DNA of 56,729 nt from JBCDCB01 sp039182735 (GCA_039182735.1 JBCDCB010000017.1:1-56729); one strand, 5' to 3'. Positions 9,140-19,650 are shown, counted from the stretch's first letter. Notes: generated by a model from the letters alone, not told the origin. Translations and numbers: made by a program.

Positions 9140-10144
9140 GTGAGCGAATCGACGCCGATGACGGTTGCGGTGACCGGTGCCACCGGGTTCGTGGGGCGGC
9201 ACACCGTCCGAACACTTCTCGAACGCGGGCACCGCGTCCGCGCGCTCGTGCGCGACTCGAATAAAGCCGCCGACGTGCTCCCACTCGGGGACGACGCGTT
9301 CAAGGACCGCATCACCTGCGTCTCGGGCGACATCACCGACGCCCACGCGTGTCAGTCGCTCGTCGAGGGCGCGGGCGCGGTCGTCAACACGGTCGGCATC
9401 CGCCGCGAGCTCAAACCCAATGTCACCTTCCAGCGTCTGCACGTGCTCGCGACGAAGCGCCTCATCGCCGCCGCCCATCACCACGGCGTACGCCGCTACC
9501 TGCAGGTCTCCGCGCTGGGTGTCCGCGCTGGCGCGACGACGGGCTACGGCAAGTCCAAGTTCGAAGCAGAGACCCTCCTGCGCGAGAGCGGGCTCGCGTG
9601 GACGATCGTGCGCCCCTCGCTTATCCACGGCCCGGACGGCGAGTTCGTCCACATGGTGCGCGACTGGGCGCTCGGGCGGTCGCAGCCCTACGCCTTCATC
9701 CCGTACTTCCAGCGCGTGCGCTTCGACACGTCGAAACCGACGACGCCGCCCAAGCTGGAATCGGCGCTCGTGCAACCGGTCAGCGTCAGCGACGTCGCAT
9801 CGTTCATCGTTGACGCGCTCACAAGCGAAGAGGCGATCGGCGAGGTTTATCACCTCGGCGGCCCCGAGCGCCTGACCTGGCCCGACGTGCTCGAGACGAT
9901 CCGGGACAACGTCCCGCTCGCCGCCACGAAGAAGCCCATCATCGGTCTGCCCGGGCACCTCGGCGTCATTGCGGCCCGCACCGCGGGCTTCCTGGGCCTC
10001 GGCGAAGCGCTCCCCATCGGACCCTCCGAACCGGTGATGGCGATGGAAGACTCGATCTGCTCGAACCGCAAGGCGCAGACGCACCTCGGGTACGAGCCCC
10101 GCCCCTTCGCCGAGACTGTCAAGAGCTACGCCGATCGGCTCTGA
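9140..10144 (+). CDS. NAD(P)-binding SDR/epimerase-like protein (NDUFA9 type)
   Basis: Extended/atypical short-chain dehydrogenase fold protein of 334 residues. The N-terminal dinucleotide site is TGATGFVGRHTV (about residues 12-23). RYLQVSALGV and YGKSKFEAE carry the Tyr-x-x-x-Lys pair, and SGLAWTIVRPSLIHGP is typical of the complex I NDUFA9/CC3-like branch. These proteins bind NAD(P)H; some act as nucleoside-diphosphate-sugar or quinone-related reductases, others only as structural proteins. The substrate is unknown. I chose the GTG at 9140 because GGAAAGAGG ends 8 bases upstream; an ATG six codons later is an alternative. A 127-base divergent spacer separates it from the gene on the other strand. 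A TAGACT hexamer at 9094-9099 could be a -10 element. Confidence 0.87.
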   Translation: MSESTPMTVAVTGATGFVGRHTVRTLLERGHRVRALVRDSNKAADVLPLGDDAFKDRITCVSGDITDAHACQSLVEGAGAVVNTVGIRRELKPNVTFQRLHVLATKRLIAAAHHHGVRRYLQVSALGVRAGATTGYGKSKFEAETLLRESGLAWTIVRPSLIHGPDGEFVHMVRDWALGRSQPYAFIPYFQRVRFDTSKPTTPPKLESALVQPVSVSDVASFIVDALTSEEAIGEVYHLGGPERLTWPDVLETIRDNVPLAATKKPIIGLPGHLGVIAARTAGFLGLGEALPIGPSEPVMAMEDSICSNRKAQTHLGYEPRPFAETVKSYADRL

Positions 10145-10174
10145 TCACGCCCGGTCGCTGTTCTTGGAGACGGC

Positions 10175-11521
10175 ATGAAGCGCAAAGACACGCTGCTGAC
10201 GCTGCTGATCCTGGGCGGGCTCGCGCTCGGACTGATCGTCGGACAGTTCATCCTCTACGACCCCGGCGCGACGCCCGAGAAGCTCGCGGAGGTCACCGGC
10301 GCATGGCAGACCGCCGGCAACATCATCTTCATCCGCCCGCTCCGCATGATGGTCATCCCCATCGTCTTCATCAGCGTCGTCGTCGGCGTCACATCGATCG
10401 GCAACCCGTCGCGGCTCGGGCTCGTCGGCGGCGCGACCCTCCTCTTCTATCTCTCGACCATGCTGCTCTCCGTCGGGCTCGGGCTCACGCTCGTCAGCGC
10501 CGTCAAGCCCGGCGCGGGCGTTGCCGATCCCGCTGAGTTCATGACCGGGGGTATGGAGGTCTTCGAAGGCGCACGCGAGCGGATCGAGTCCGGATCCGCG
10601 GGCGGGCTCGGCAACTCCTTCATGCGCCTCGTCGAGCAGATGATCCCGACCAACCCGATCGCCGCCGCCGTCGATGGCAACACCCTCGGCGTCGTCGTCT
10701 TCGCGATCTTCCTCGGGCTCTCGCTCGTCATGTCGGGCAAGAAGGCGCAGCCGGTCATCGAGGTCTTCGAGGGCCTCTTCGACGTGCTCATCCGCCTTGT
10801 CACGTGGATCATCTGGCTCGCGCCCTTGGGCGTCTTCCTGCTCGTCGCCGGTCGCGTCGGTGAGATCGGGCTCGGGTCCCTCGCCGGTCCCGTCTTCAAG
10901 TACATGATGGTCGTCATCGTCGGGCTGCTCATCCACGCGACCATCACGCTGCCCGCTGTGCTCGCGATCTTCGGACGCGTCAACCCGTTCAGGTACATGT
11001 GGCAGCTGCGCAAGCCGATCATCACCGCCTTCAGCACCGCGAGCAGCGCCGCGACGCTTCCCATCACGATCGAAGAGGCCGAGAAGTCCGGCAAGTGCAG
11101 CAAGTCCGCCGCCAACTTCGTCCTGCCGCTCGGCGCAACGGTGAACATGGACGGCACCGCGCTGTACCAGGCCGTCGCCGTTGTCTTCCTCTTCCAGATC
11201 TACGGGCTCGACCTCTCGCTCGCGCAGCAGCTGGTGATCCTCATCACCGCGACGCTCGCCGCCGTCGGCACCGCGGCGATTCCGTCGGCCGGGCTCATCA
11301 CCATGGCGATCGTTATCACCGCGGTGAACTCCTCGCTCGCGGCGATGGGCGACGGCACACCAACGCTCCCGCTCGAAGCGATCGCGATCATCCTCGGCAT
11401 CGACCGCATCCTCGACATGTGCCGCACGTCGGTGAACGTGTGGGGCGACGCCGTCGGCGCGCGCATCATGACGCGACTCGCGCCGGACGAGGACGACGAA
11501 CTGGAGAAGGCGCTTGGATGA
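10175..11521 (+). CDS. Sodium/proton:dicarboxylate (glutamate) symporter, DAACS family
   Basis: Secondary transporter of the dicarboxylate/amino acid:cation symporter family (GltP/DctA type), 448 residues, in the cytoplasmic membrane. Family signatures are STASSAATLPITIEEAEK (re-entrant loop 1 with its serine-rich motif), LPLGATVNMDGTALYQ (transmembrane segment 7 with the NMDG cation site), IPSAGLITM (re-entrant loop 2) and ILDMCRTSVNVWGD (segment 8, substrate contacts). The conserved arginine in this last motif is typical of acidic substrate carriers, so glutamate, aspartate or C4-dicarboxylates are likely. GGAG precedes the ATG by about 7 bases. The stop codon TGA lies within the start region of the next gene. 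Confidence 0.94.
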   Translation: MKRKDTLLTLLILGGLALGLIVGQFILYDPGATPEKLAEVTGAWQTAGNIIFIRPLRMMVIPIVFISVVVGVTSIGNPSRLGLVGGATLLFYLSTMLLSVGLGLTLVSAVKPGAGVADPAEFMTGGMEVFEGARERIESGSAGGLGNSFMRLVEQMIPTNPIAAAVDGNTLGVVVFAIFLGLSLVMSGKKAQPVIEVFEGLFDVLIRLVTWIIWLAPLGVFLLVAGRVGEIGLGSLAGPVFKYMMVVIVGLLIHATITLPAVLAIFGRVNPFRYMWQLRKPIITAFSTASSAATLPITIEEAEKSGKCSKSAANFVLPLGATVNMDGTALYQAVAVVFLFQIYGLDLSLAQQLVILITATLAAVGTAAIPSAGLITMAIVITAVNSSLAAMGDGTPTLPLEAIAIILGIDRILDMCRTSVNVWGDAVGARIMTRLAPDEDDELEKALG

Positions 11522-11936
11522 ATGGCAGGACCAACTGACGCCGCGGCCTTCGCCGGGCGTGTTCTGCCCCTCCTGCGGCTACGACCTCCGAGGCTCACCC
11601 ATCGGCGGCGTCTGCCCCGAATGCCGATACGATTACTCCAAGATCCTGCAAATCACGCAGGAGACCGGCAGCAGCGGATTCGCCGTCACCTCGCTCGTGC
11701 TCGGCATCCTCTCCATCGTCGGCTGCACCGGCTACGGGCTTCCGGGCCTCCTCTTCGGGATCCCCGGGTGGATCTTCGGGCACTACGCGATCAGGCGCGT
11801 GGACGAAGGACGCGCGCCCGCGTCGTCGCGCGGCATGGCAAAGGCCGGACGCATCTGCTCGATCATCGGCGTATCACTCAGCGCGCTCGCCTTCGCGGCG
11901 GTGCTCTTCATGCTCGTGATCGTCACGATCCCGTGA
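11514..11936 (+). CDS. Zinc-ribbon DUF4190-like membrane protein
   Basis: A 140-residue protein with an N-terminal four-cysteine zinc ribbon (C18, C21, C34, C37 in CPSCGYDLRGSP...CPEC) and two hydrophobic segments (about 60-85 and 110-138), the arrangement of DUF4190 proteins. The CPSCGYDLRG type of ribbon is widespread in planctomycete membrane proteins, and its job is unknown. The start is probably the TTG at 11514, preceded by GGAGAAGG, so the first codons lie inside the symporter gene and translation is probably coupled. A GTG at 11559 is the fallback. The last 63 bases are also antisense to the end of the asparagine synthase gene. Confidence 0.78.
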   Translation: MDEWQDQLTPRPSPGVFCPSCGYDLRGSPIGGVCPECRYDYSKILQITQETGSSGFAVTSLVLGILSIVGCTGYGLPGLLFGIPGWIFGHYAIRRVDEGRAPASSRGMAKAGRICSIIGVSLSALAFAAVLFMLVIVTIP

Positions 11937-13988
11937 GCCGAGGCACTCCCGCGACCAGATCGCCAGCACGAGCAGCATGTACAGGCGCTGCGAGTGATCG
12001 CGCGGCGTGGCCTTCACGCTCCCGCTCGGCGCGCGCATGCCGCCGGCTTCCCAGTGCTCGTCGATCATCCGCGTGATGTATGCGTTATTGAATTCGAGCA
12101 CGTCGTGGACGACGCCGAAGGGGCGCCCGTCGCGTGCGCGCGCAGGATCACCGACGAGCTCCATGAGCATGGTGCCGAGCCCGCCGAAGTCCTCGCGGAA
12201 CCATCGACCGATGGGGATCGCGAATCCCTGCTTGGGGCGGTTGACGATGTCATCAGGGAGGTGTCTCGAAGCGATCGAACGGAGCAGCGCCTTGGGATTT
12301 CGCCCGAGCATCGCGACCCTCGTAGGCAGATGCTCCACGGCGTTCCAGACTGGACTCGCGAGGAACGGACACCGGACTTCGAGCCCGCACGCCATAGACG
12401 CGGTGTCGACTTTGCGCAGGAGATCGCCCGGGAGGTAGTACTCGATGTCCCACGCTCGCGCGCCGCGTGTGTTCGGGAACGCCTTCTCGAGTTCGTACAG
12501 CCCGCTGATATGGCCGAACAACGAGCGGGAATCACAATCCTGGAAGATCGAGACCAAGTCGGGATAGCCGCGACCGCTTGCGGCGTTCAGGAGTCGCGCG
12601 AGCTTGTCGCTCGATGATTTCGGATCACGACGGCTCAGCATCCGCGTCGGGAACAAGAAGAGCAGGAAACGGTTCGTCCCGTACAGCAGGTCCGCGATTC
12701 GGTATCGGTCGTAACCGTAGAACATCTCATCGCCGCCATCGCCGGAGAGCGCGACCTTGACGTACTCTCTTGCGCCGCGGCAGAGCCAGTAGGTGGGCAG
12801 CAAAGATGAGTCACCGAAGGGCAGCCCGAGCAGCCGGATCATGCGTAAGAGATCGTCCGCGACGGTCGAGGGGTCACACTCGATGCTGACGTGATCCGTG
12901 CCGAGGTGGTCGGCGACCCGCTCGGCGTGCGTCGACTCGTCGTACGCATCGTCCGGCATGCGCACGGTCAGCGTCGTGACACGATCGAGGTGCTTCGATG
13001 CGTAGTGCACGATCAACGATGAGTCGATCCCCCCGGAGAGGAAGCACCCGATCGGGACGTCCGCTTCGAGGCGTGAGGCGACCGCCTCTTCAAGCGTCTT
13101 GTCGAGCGAGTCGGCTCGAGGTGCTCGCCCCGCGCGAAGCGAGGGCAGGCGATCATCCATGAACGCAATCAACGGCCAGAGCGTCAAGAGCACGAAGATC
13201 AACGGGAGGGCCAAGACCAGTGATGCCGCGAACCTGAGACGTTCGAGCAGACTCGTCGAGACTTCGCTCTGCTCGTTATGGATGTCGAACCACTCACTCA
13301 TGGACTCGTCGTCCCGAAACTCGACCGCTTTGCTGGGCGTCGGCTGCTCACGACCGAATCCGAAGGCGACCCACGTCGTGAGCGAATCTCGCCAGGGCTC
13401 CGACTTGCGCGCGCCCAGCCCGGAGTCGAACGCGCTCGTTGCGATCCAGGTGCCCTCGCCGGGCAGCTCTACATAAAATGGTTTTTCTCCGAAGCGATCG
13501 CGGAGGAACTCAAGCGTGGTGGTGCGGGCGTCCCAGATCGATGCCGCGTACATCCCATCGAGATGCTCATCGAGCCGCTCACCCCACTCGCGCCAGCCGT
13601 GGATGAGGACTTCCGTGTCCGAATGATCGCTCTCGAACGTGTGACCCTTCGCCTCGAGTTCTTTGCGCAGTTCGCGGTGGTTGTAGATGCACCCGTTGAA
13701 GACGACTGCTACTCGGCCCTCGTGTGTTCCGTCGGCGCGGAGTCGGCCTTGCTCGCCGACCATCGGCTGCACGCCGCCGTCGTGATCGATGATCGACAGG
13801 CGCCGATGCACCATCGCGACCTCAGCCGTCGAACCGTCGGCGCGCGTCACGCGATCGCGATAGCGCCCCGATCCGTCCGGGCCGCGCCACGCGATGCGCT
13901 CGTCGATCGCATCGAGCCACGATTCCGGGATGGGCTCGTGCGTCTCGCCCGCAGGAGTCACGCGCAGGATGACGCCGAAGCCGCACAC
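11874..13988 (-). CDS. asnB: Asparagine synthase (glutamine-hydrolysing) with a membrane segment
   Basis: AsnB-like amidotransferase, 704 residues against about 550-650 in relatives. It uses glutamine ammonia to amidate an aspartate-type carboxylate with ATP. The N-terminal Ntn glutaminase domain starts with Cys2 (MCGFGVI) and includes RGPDGSG, HRRLSIID and VFNGCIYNH. The synthetase domain has the ATP pyrophosphatase loop SGGIDSS (318-324), SGDGGDE (415-421) and the YLPGDLLRKVDTASMA block. Between the domains, residues 253-277 form a strongly hydrophobic segment (FAASLVLALPLIFVLLTLW) in place of the usual linker, suggesting membrane attachment. The start is GTG. The gene lies 7 bases after aspS on the same strand, so both are likely one operon. 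The last 20 residues are acidic and basic and are encoded antisense to the neighbouring gene. The substrate could be free aspartate or an envelope component. Confidence 0.9.
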   Translation of the reverse strand: MCGFGVILRVTPAGETHEPIPESWLDAIDERIAWRGPDGSGRYRDRVTRADGSTAEVAMVHRRLSIIDHDGGVQPMVGEQGRLRADGTHEGRVAVVFNGCIYNHRELRKELEAKGHTFESDHSDTEVLIHGWREWGERLDEHLDGMYAASIWDARTTTLEFLRDRFGEKPFYVELPGEGTWIATSAFDSGLGARKSEPWRDSLTTWVAFGFGREQPTPSKAVEFRDDESMSEWFDIHNEQSEVSTSLLERLRFAASLVLALPLIFVLLTLWPLIAFMDDRLPSLRAGRAPRADSLDKTLEEAVASRLEADVPIGCFLSGGIDSSLIVHYASKHLDRVTTLTVRMPDDAYDESTHAERVADHLGTDHVSIECDPSTVADDLLRMIRLLGLPFGDSSLLPTYWLCRGAREYVKVALSGDGGDEMFYGYDRYRIADLLYGTNRFLLFLFPTRMLSRRDPKSSSDKLARLLNAASGRGYPDLVSIFQDCDSRSLFGHISGLYELEKAFPNTRGARAWDIEYYLPGDLLRKVDTASMACGLEVRCPFLASPVWNAVEHLPTRVAMLGRNPKALLRSIASRHLPDDIVNRPKQGFAIPIGRWFREDFGGLGTMLMELVGDPARARDGRPFGVVHDVLEFNNAYITRMIDEHWEAGGMRAPSGSVKATPRDHSQRLYMLLVLAIWSRECLGSRDRDDHEHEEHRREGERAE

Positions 13989-13995
13989 GCGGTGA

Positions 13996-15843
<1,848 letters not shown>

Positions 15844-15967
15844 GGCTCGTCCGTGGGTCGCGTGTGATCGGGGCTCGCCGGGACCTCCCCGGGACGCGCG
15901 CCGAGTATAGAGGCCCTTTCGCGCCCTGCGGGTTGACAGGCGCGCTCGGCGGTGATTCAGTGACCGC
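15844..15967. promoter_or_regulatory. Divergent promoter region aspS / lpxB
   Basis: The 124-base spacer between the divergent genes holds two sigma70-like pieces. On the minus strand TATACT (15904-15909) lies about 60 bases before aspS, with no convincing -35 partner. On the plus strand a perfect TTGACA (15933-15938) is followed after 17 bases by TTCAGT (15956-15961, 3 of 6 matches to the -10 consensus), only 6 bases before the lpxB GTG. If used, lpxB mRNA would be almost leaderless, in keeping with the lack of a good Shine-Dalgarno sequence there. These are pattern matches only. Confidence 0.35.
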
Positions 15968-17179
15968 GTGAACGCCCCGGCGGACCATCCCGCGCTGCTC
16001 TTCACGGCGTTCGAGCCGAGCGGCGATGACCACGCCTCCGCCGTTATCGCGGAGATCAGACGCCGCCGACCCGACCAACGCATCTACGCGTGGGGCGGGC
16101 CCAAGATGGCGAGCGCCGGCGCCGAGGTCGTCCACCGCACCGGTGAGGACGCCGTCGTCGGGATCCCCACGCTCGACAAGATCCTTGAGCACCAGCGCAT
16201 CAATCGGGACATCGAGCGCTGGCTGCGCGCGCATCCCGACGTCGCGGTGCATGTGCCCGTCGATTCCCCCGCGGCCAACTTCCCGATCTGCGCGATCGCC
16301 AAAAAGCAGAAGCGCCAGGTCGTCCACCTCGTCGCGCCGCAGATCTGGGCATGGGGCGGGTGGCGCATCAACAAGCTACGCCGCTGCACCGACCTCGTGC
16401 TCTGCTTCAACCCCTTCGAAGAGACGTGGTTCCGCGAGCGCGACGTTCCCGCCAAGTTCATCGGCAACCCTGTCTTTGATGAGCCGCTCGATCTCGCGGC
16501 TCTCTCCGAACGAGCCGACGCGCTACCCGGCGGATCACCGAAGCTCGCGATCTTTCCGGGCTCAAGACCCGCCGAGCTCCGTCGGAACTTCCCGGTCATG
16601 CTCCGCACGTTCCGCCAGCTGCGCGAACGCTTCCTGCGGATGACCGGCATCGTCGGCGCCGTCAACGAACCGGTGCGGGCGCAGCTCTACGAGAAGGCAA
16701 ACCTGCTTGGTGGCTGGCCCGAGGGCCTCGATATCGTCGCGGGCGAGACCGATCTGCTCGTCCGCTGGTGCGACGCCGCCATGGTCGTCTCGGGCACCGT
16801 CACCCTCCAGATCGCCAAGCAGTGCAAGCCCATGGTCACGATGTACAAGACCAACAAGATCATGTACGAGCTCGTGGGGCGGCGGCTCATCACGACGCCG
16901 CTCTTCACGCTGCCCAACCTGATCGCCGGGCGGAAGGTCGTCCCGGAACTCATCCCGTACTTCAAGGACGAGGGCCAGCTCTTCGAAGCGGTCTCGTCGT
17001 TGCTCTCAGATGAAGGCGCGCTCGAATCGCAACGCAACGCGCTTCGAGCGGACGTCCTCGGGCCGTTCGAGTCCGTCGCGGCTGCGAGCGGCGCCGCCGA
17101 CGCCATCCTTTCGGTCATGGGCGTCGAGCCGACCGATCCGCACGTTGTGATCCGCGACGGCGTCCGCGTCGGCGTCTGA
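15968..17179 (+). CDS. lpxB: Lipid-A-disaccharide synthase
   Basis: LpxB-like glycosyltransferase of family GT19, 403 residues. It joins UDP-2,3-diacylglucosamine and lipid X to form the lipid A disaccharide at the inner face of the cytoplasmic membrane. Signatures are FEPSGDDHA (15-23, replacing the usual GEPSGDxH), GGPKMASAG, the VAPQIWAWGGWRINKLRR block, CFNPFEETWF, the FPGSRPAELRRNFP nucleotide-binding region and the SGTVTLQIAKQCKPMVTMYKTN stretch. The N-terminal substitution is notable but modest. The start is a GTG with no strong ribosome site. The other lpx genes are not in the window. The stop codon directly abuts that of the convergent phosphatase-like gene. Presence of lpxB supports a lipopolysaccharide outer membrane. 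Confidence 0.92.
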   Translation: MNAPADHPALLFTAFEPSGDDHASAVIAEIRRRRPDQRIYAWGGPKMASAGAEVVHRTGEDAVVGIPTLDKILEHQRINRDIERWLRAHPDVAVHVPVDSPAANFPICAIAKKQKRQVVHLVAPQIWAWGGWRINKLRRCTDLVLCFNPFEETWFRERDVPAKFIGNPVFDEPLDLAALSERADALPGGSPKLAIFPGSRPAELRRNFPVMLRTFRQLRERFLRMTGIVGAVNEPVRAQLYEKANLLGGWPEGLDIVAGETDLLVRWCDAAMVVSGTVTLQIAKQCKPMVTMYKTNKIMYELVGRRLITTPLFTLPNLIAGRKVVPELIPYFKDEGQLFEAVSSLLSDEGALESQRNALRADVLGPFESVAAASGAADAILSVMGVEPTDPHVVIRDGVRVGV

Positions 17180-17758
17180 CTACTCGCGATCTGGTTCCGG
17201 CTCGGGCAACGGTCGCGCGACGCTCTGCGTGAACTCGTACCCCGTCAGCCGCTCCATCACCGAATAGTTCAGCCCGAGCTGGTCGCGACCCAGCGCGAGC
17301 GCTTCGTCCGGCGAATACCCGCGATGACGCACGAGGTACGCCAGATACAGGTACTTCGCCCGCCCGCCCGACGCGCAGTGAACAAGTGCCGGCTCGTCCG
17401 ACGACTCGATCCACTCGGCGAACGCGTCCACCTTCTCGGGCGAGTAGCCGTCGCTCCCGCCCGTCCCGATGAACGCGTACTCCAGCCCGATCGACTCGGC
17501 GTACGCCTCCTGGTCGAACGGGACCCGCTCGCGATTCGCCATCTCCGCCTCGGATCGGCACGAGAGCACCCGCGCGATCTCGCCGGACGTCACCAGACGC
17601 TGCAAGTCAGCCCGTTTCGGCTGCCCGGAGAAGAACAGGTTGCCGTGCGCGAACGTCTCCAGTTCCGCGGCCTGCGCCGGCGTGGCGTCCTGCGTCGAGG
17701 CGCACGAGCACAGCAGCGCGCACGCCAGCGACCCCGATGCGAGCACAGCGCGCATCAT
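17180..17758 (-). CDS. Lipoprotein with Cys-dependent phosphatase signature
   Basis: A 192-residue predicted lipoprotein. The N-terminus MMRAVLASGSLACALLCSC has a lipobox ending at C19. The mature part shows features of the dual-specificity-like/beta-lactamase-hydrolase-like phosphatase fold: NLFFSGQPKRADLQRL near the start and the phosphate-binding loop VHCASGGRA (H127, C128, R133), matching the HCx(4-5)R signature. An upstream general acid cannot be assigned with confidence. It would act outside the cytoplasm, anchored in a membrane. Its ATG overlaps the stop codon of the symporter gene (ATGA), so translation is probably coupled and a functional link is plausible. The substrate is unknown; a protein tyrosine phosphate or another phosphoester are both possible. 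Confidence 0.8.
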   Translation of the reverse strand: MMRAVLASGSLACALLCSCASTQDATPAQAAELETFAHGNLFFSGQPKRADLQRLVTSGEIARVLSCRSEAEMANRERVPFDQEAYAESIGLEYAFIGTGGSDGYSPEKVDAFAEWIESSDEPALVHCASGGRAKYLYLAYLVRHRGYSPDEALALGRDQLGLNYSVMERLTGYEFTQSVARPLPEPEPDRE

Positions 17759-19650
17759 TCGACGTCCTTCCCTTCGACCACATCCGTGACCTTCGGCGCG
17801 TCGTGCGGCGAATCCTCGCCCGCTTCCATCCGCCTGAAGTAGTCGCGGTACGAACTCATCGCCTTCGCGCCGAAGATCAGCATGATCGGGATGTTCGCCA
17901 CCAGCATCACGCCGAGGCCGAGCGTGGTCCACATGTCGAGCTCGGCATCGGTCCCGATCAGCGGCGCCTTCGAGCCGTCGGCCTGCGTGATAATCGGCAT
18001 CGCGAGCACCGTCGTCAGCAAGATGAGCCCGCAGTACACCAGTTTGTAGACCAGCACGACGTTCTTCGTGGCCTTCTCGCCAAACTTCGAGAACAGGTAG
18101 TACACGCCTTGCTCGCCGTAGTACGACCACGAAATCATCGTTGAAATCGCAAACAGCCACGCCGCGATCGATACGAGCCACTGCCCGAGCCCCGGCGTCA
18201 CCCGATCGAACGCGTACGCCGTGAGCGAGGCGCCCGCGTAGTCGGCGTACAGCCCCGTGTCGGGCTCGCCGTCGGCATCGTCTCGGAAGACCGGTCTCAC
18301 CTCGCTCTCGAGCGTGCCCCATTCGGCGACCCATGTCACCGCGCCCGTGTCTTCGTCTTCCACGCGCGTCGCCGTACCGGAGAGCTTGCGAAGATCGCGC
18401 CCGGTGTTCTCGTTCGGATCGGCCTGCACCACGACGAAGATCGTCTCCCCGTCGCGCCAGCCGGCCCGGCCCTCGTCCGTCTGGCGGATGCGCCGGGCGT
18501 CGGGCCCCATCCGCGGCAGCGCCGGGCTCTCGAGCGTCCACGTGTTCTCGATGGGGTTGCCCTCGGCGTCCGTCGCCTGCACCACGCGCACCTGCGCCGG
18601 GTCCTGGAAGTCCGACTCCGCCTCGCGGTTGAAGGCGCCGCTCGACAGGATCACCAGCGCTGTCAGCGTGCAGACCACGATCGTGTCGATGAACGGCTCC
18701 AGCCCGGCGACAACACCCTCGCGGACGGGCTCGTCGGTCTTCGCCGCCGAGTGCGCGATGGGCGAGGAACCCTGCCCGGCTTCCGACGAGAAGAGCGCCC
18801 GCTTGATGCCCCACATTGCGGCGTACCCGAACGTCCCCCCGAGGAACGCGCCTGTCGCGTCCGGCGCCGCGCCCCCGAGGAAGGGCGGCAGGCCCGACCT
18901 GACGATCAGCGCCAGCATCGAGGGGATCTCCCCGATGTTCGCGATCAGCACCCAGAACGCCGCGAGCACGTAGATCAGGCACATGAACGGCACGATCCGA
19001 CCGGCCACCGCGCCGATGCGCTTGATGCCGCCGATGATCACGAGCCCCACCACGATCGCGAGCACGATCCCCGTGGCGACCTGCGGCACGCCGAAGTAGG
19101 TCTTGGTGATGTCGGCGACGTTCCACGCCTGGAACATGTTGCCGCCGGTGATCGCAGAGATGATCAGCGTGACCACAAAGATCCCGCCGATGAGCGTCCC
19201 GATCGGCGCGAGACCCCATTCCTTGAAGCCCTTCTGCACAACGAACATGGGCCCGCCGTGCGGGTTCTCGGGGTCATCGGTGTTGCGGTAGAGCATGGAC
19301 TGCGTGACCTCGGTCATCTTGAGCGCCATGCCGAGGAACCCGATGAGCCACATCCAGAGGACGGCGCCGGGCCCGCCGAGGGCGACGGCGACCGCGACGC
19401 CGGCGATGTTCCCGAGCCCAACGGTCGCCGACAGCGCCGCGGAAAGGGCCTGGAAGTGGTTGATCGCGCCCGGGTCATCCCGGTCGTCGAACTTGCCCCG
19501 GATGACCGAGACCCCGTGCGTGAGCGCCCGGAACTGCCCGAACCCCGACCAGACGGTAAAGAGGACGCCGGTGAAGAGCAGGGCGTAGACGGTGTAATCG
19601 GAGAACAGGTAGCCGTTCAGCGTCCCGATGAAGTCATTCAATCCGCTCAT
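17755..19650 (-). CDS. AGCS-family sodium:amino acid symporter with large insertion
   Basis: Alanine/glycine:cation symporter, 631 residues against roughly 450-550 in most relatives. Family blocks are GLGNIAGVAVAVALGGPGAVLWMW, the ALFSSEAGQGSSPIAHSAAKT signature, GGPMFVVQKG and ISWSYYGEQGVYYLF. The extra length is a single hydrophilic insertion at about residues 341-472, between two membrane helices. It is rich in acidic residues, with beta-prone stretches such as WRDGETIFVVVQADPNE and VTWVAEWG. It probably forms a separate folded domain. By the family topology I would guess an extracytoplasmic loop, but this is not certain. The ATG MSGLND is preceded by GGAGAGACC. It is translationally coupled to the downstream lipoprotein phosphatase-like gene. 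Confidence 0.93.
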   Translation of the reverse strand: MSGLNDFIGTLNGYLFSDYTVYALLFTGVLFTVWSGFGQFRALTHGVSVIRGKFDDRDDPGAINHFQALSAALSATVGLGNIAGVAVAVALGGPGAVLWMWLIGFLGMALKMTEVTQSMLYRNTDDPENPHGGPMFVVQKGFKEWGLAPIGTLIGGIFVVTLIISAITGGNMFQAWNVADITKTYFGVPQVATGIVLAIVVGLVIIGGIKRIGAVAGRIVPFMCLIYVLAAFWVLIANIGEIPSMLALIVRSGLPPFLGGAAPDATGAFLGGTFGYAAMWGIKRALFSSEAGQGSSPIAHSAAKTDEPVREGVVAGLEPFIDTIVVCTLTALVILSSGAFNREAESDFQDPAQVRVVQATDAEGNPIENTWTLESPALPRMGPDARRIRQTDEGRAGWRDGETIFVVVQADPNENTGRDLRKLSGTATRVEDEDTGAVTWVAEWGTLESEVRPVFRDDADGEPDTGLYADYAGASLTAYAFDRVTPGLGQWLVSIAAWLFAISTMISWSYYGEQGVYYLFSKFGEKATKNVVLVYKLVYCGLILLTTVLAMPIITQADGSKAPLIGTDAELDMWTTLGLGVMLVANIPIMLIFGAKAMSSYRDYFRRMEAGEDSPHDAPKVTDVVEGKDVE

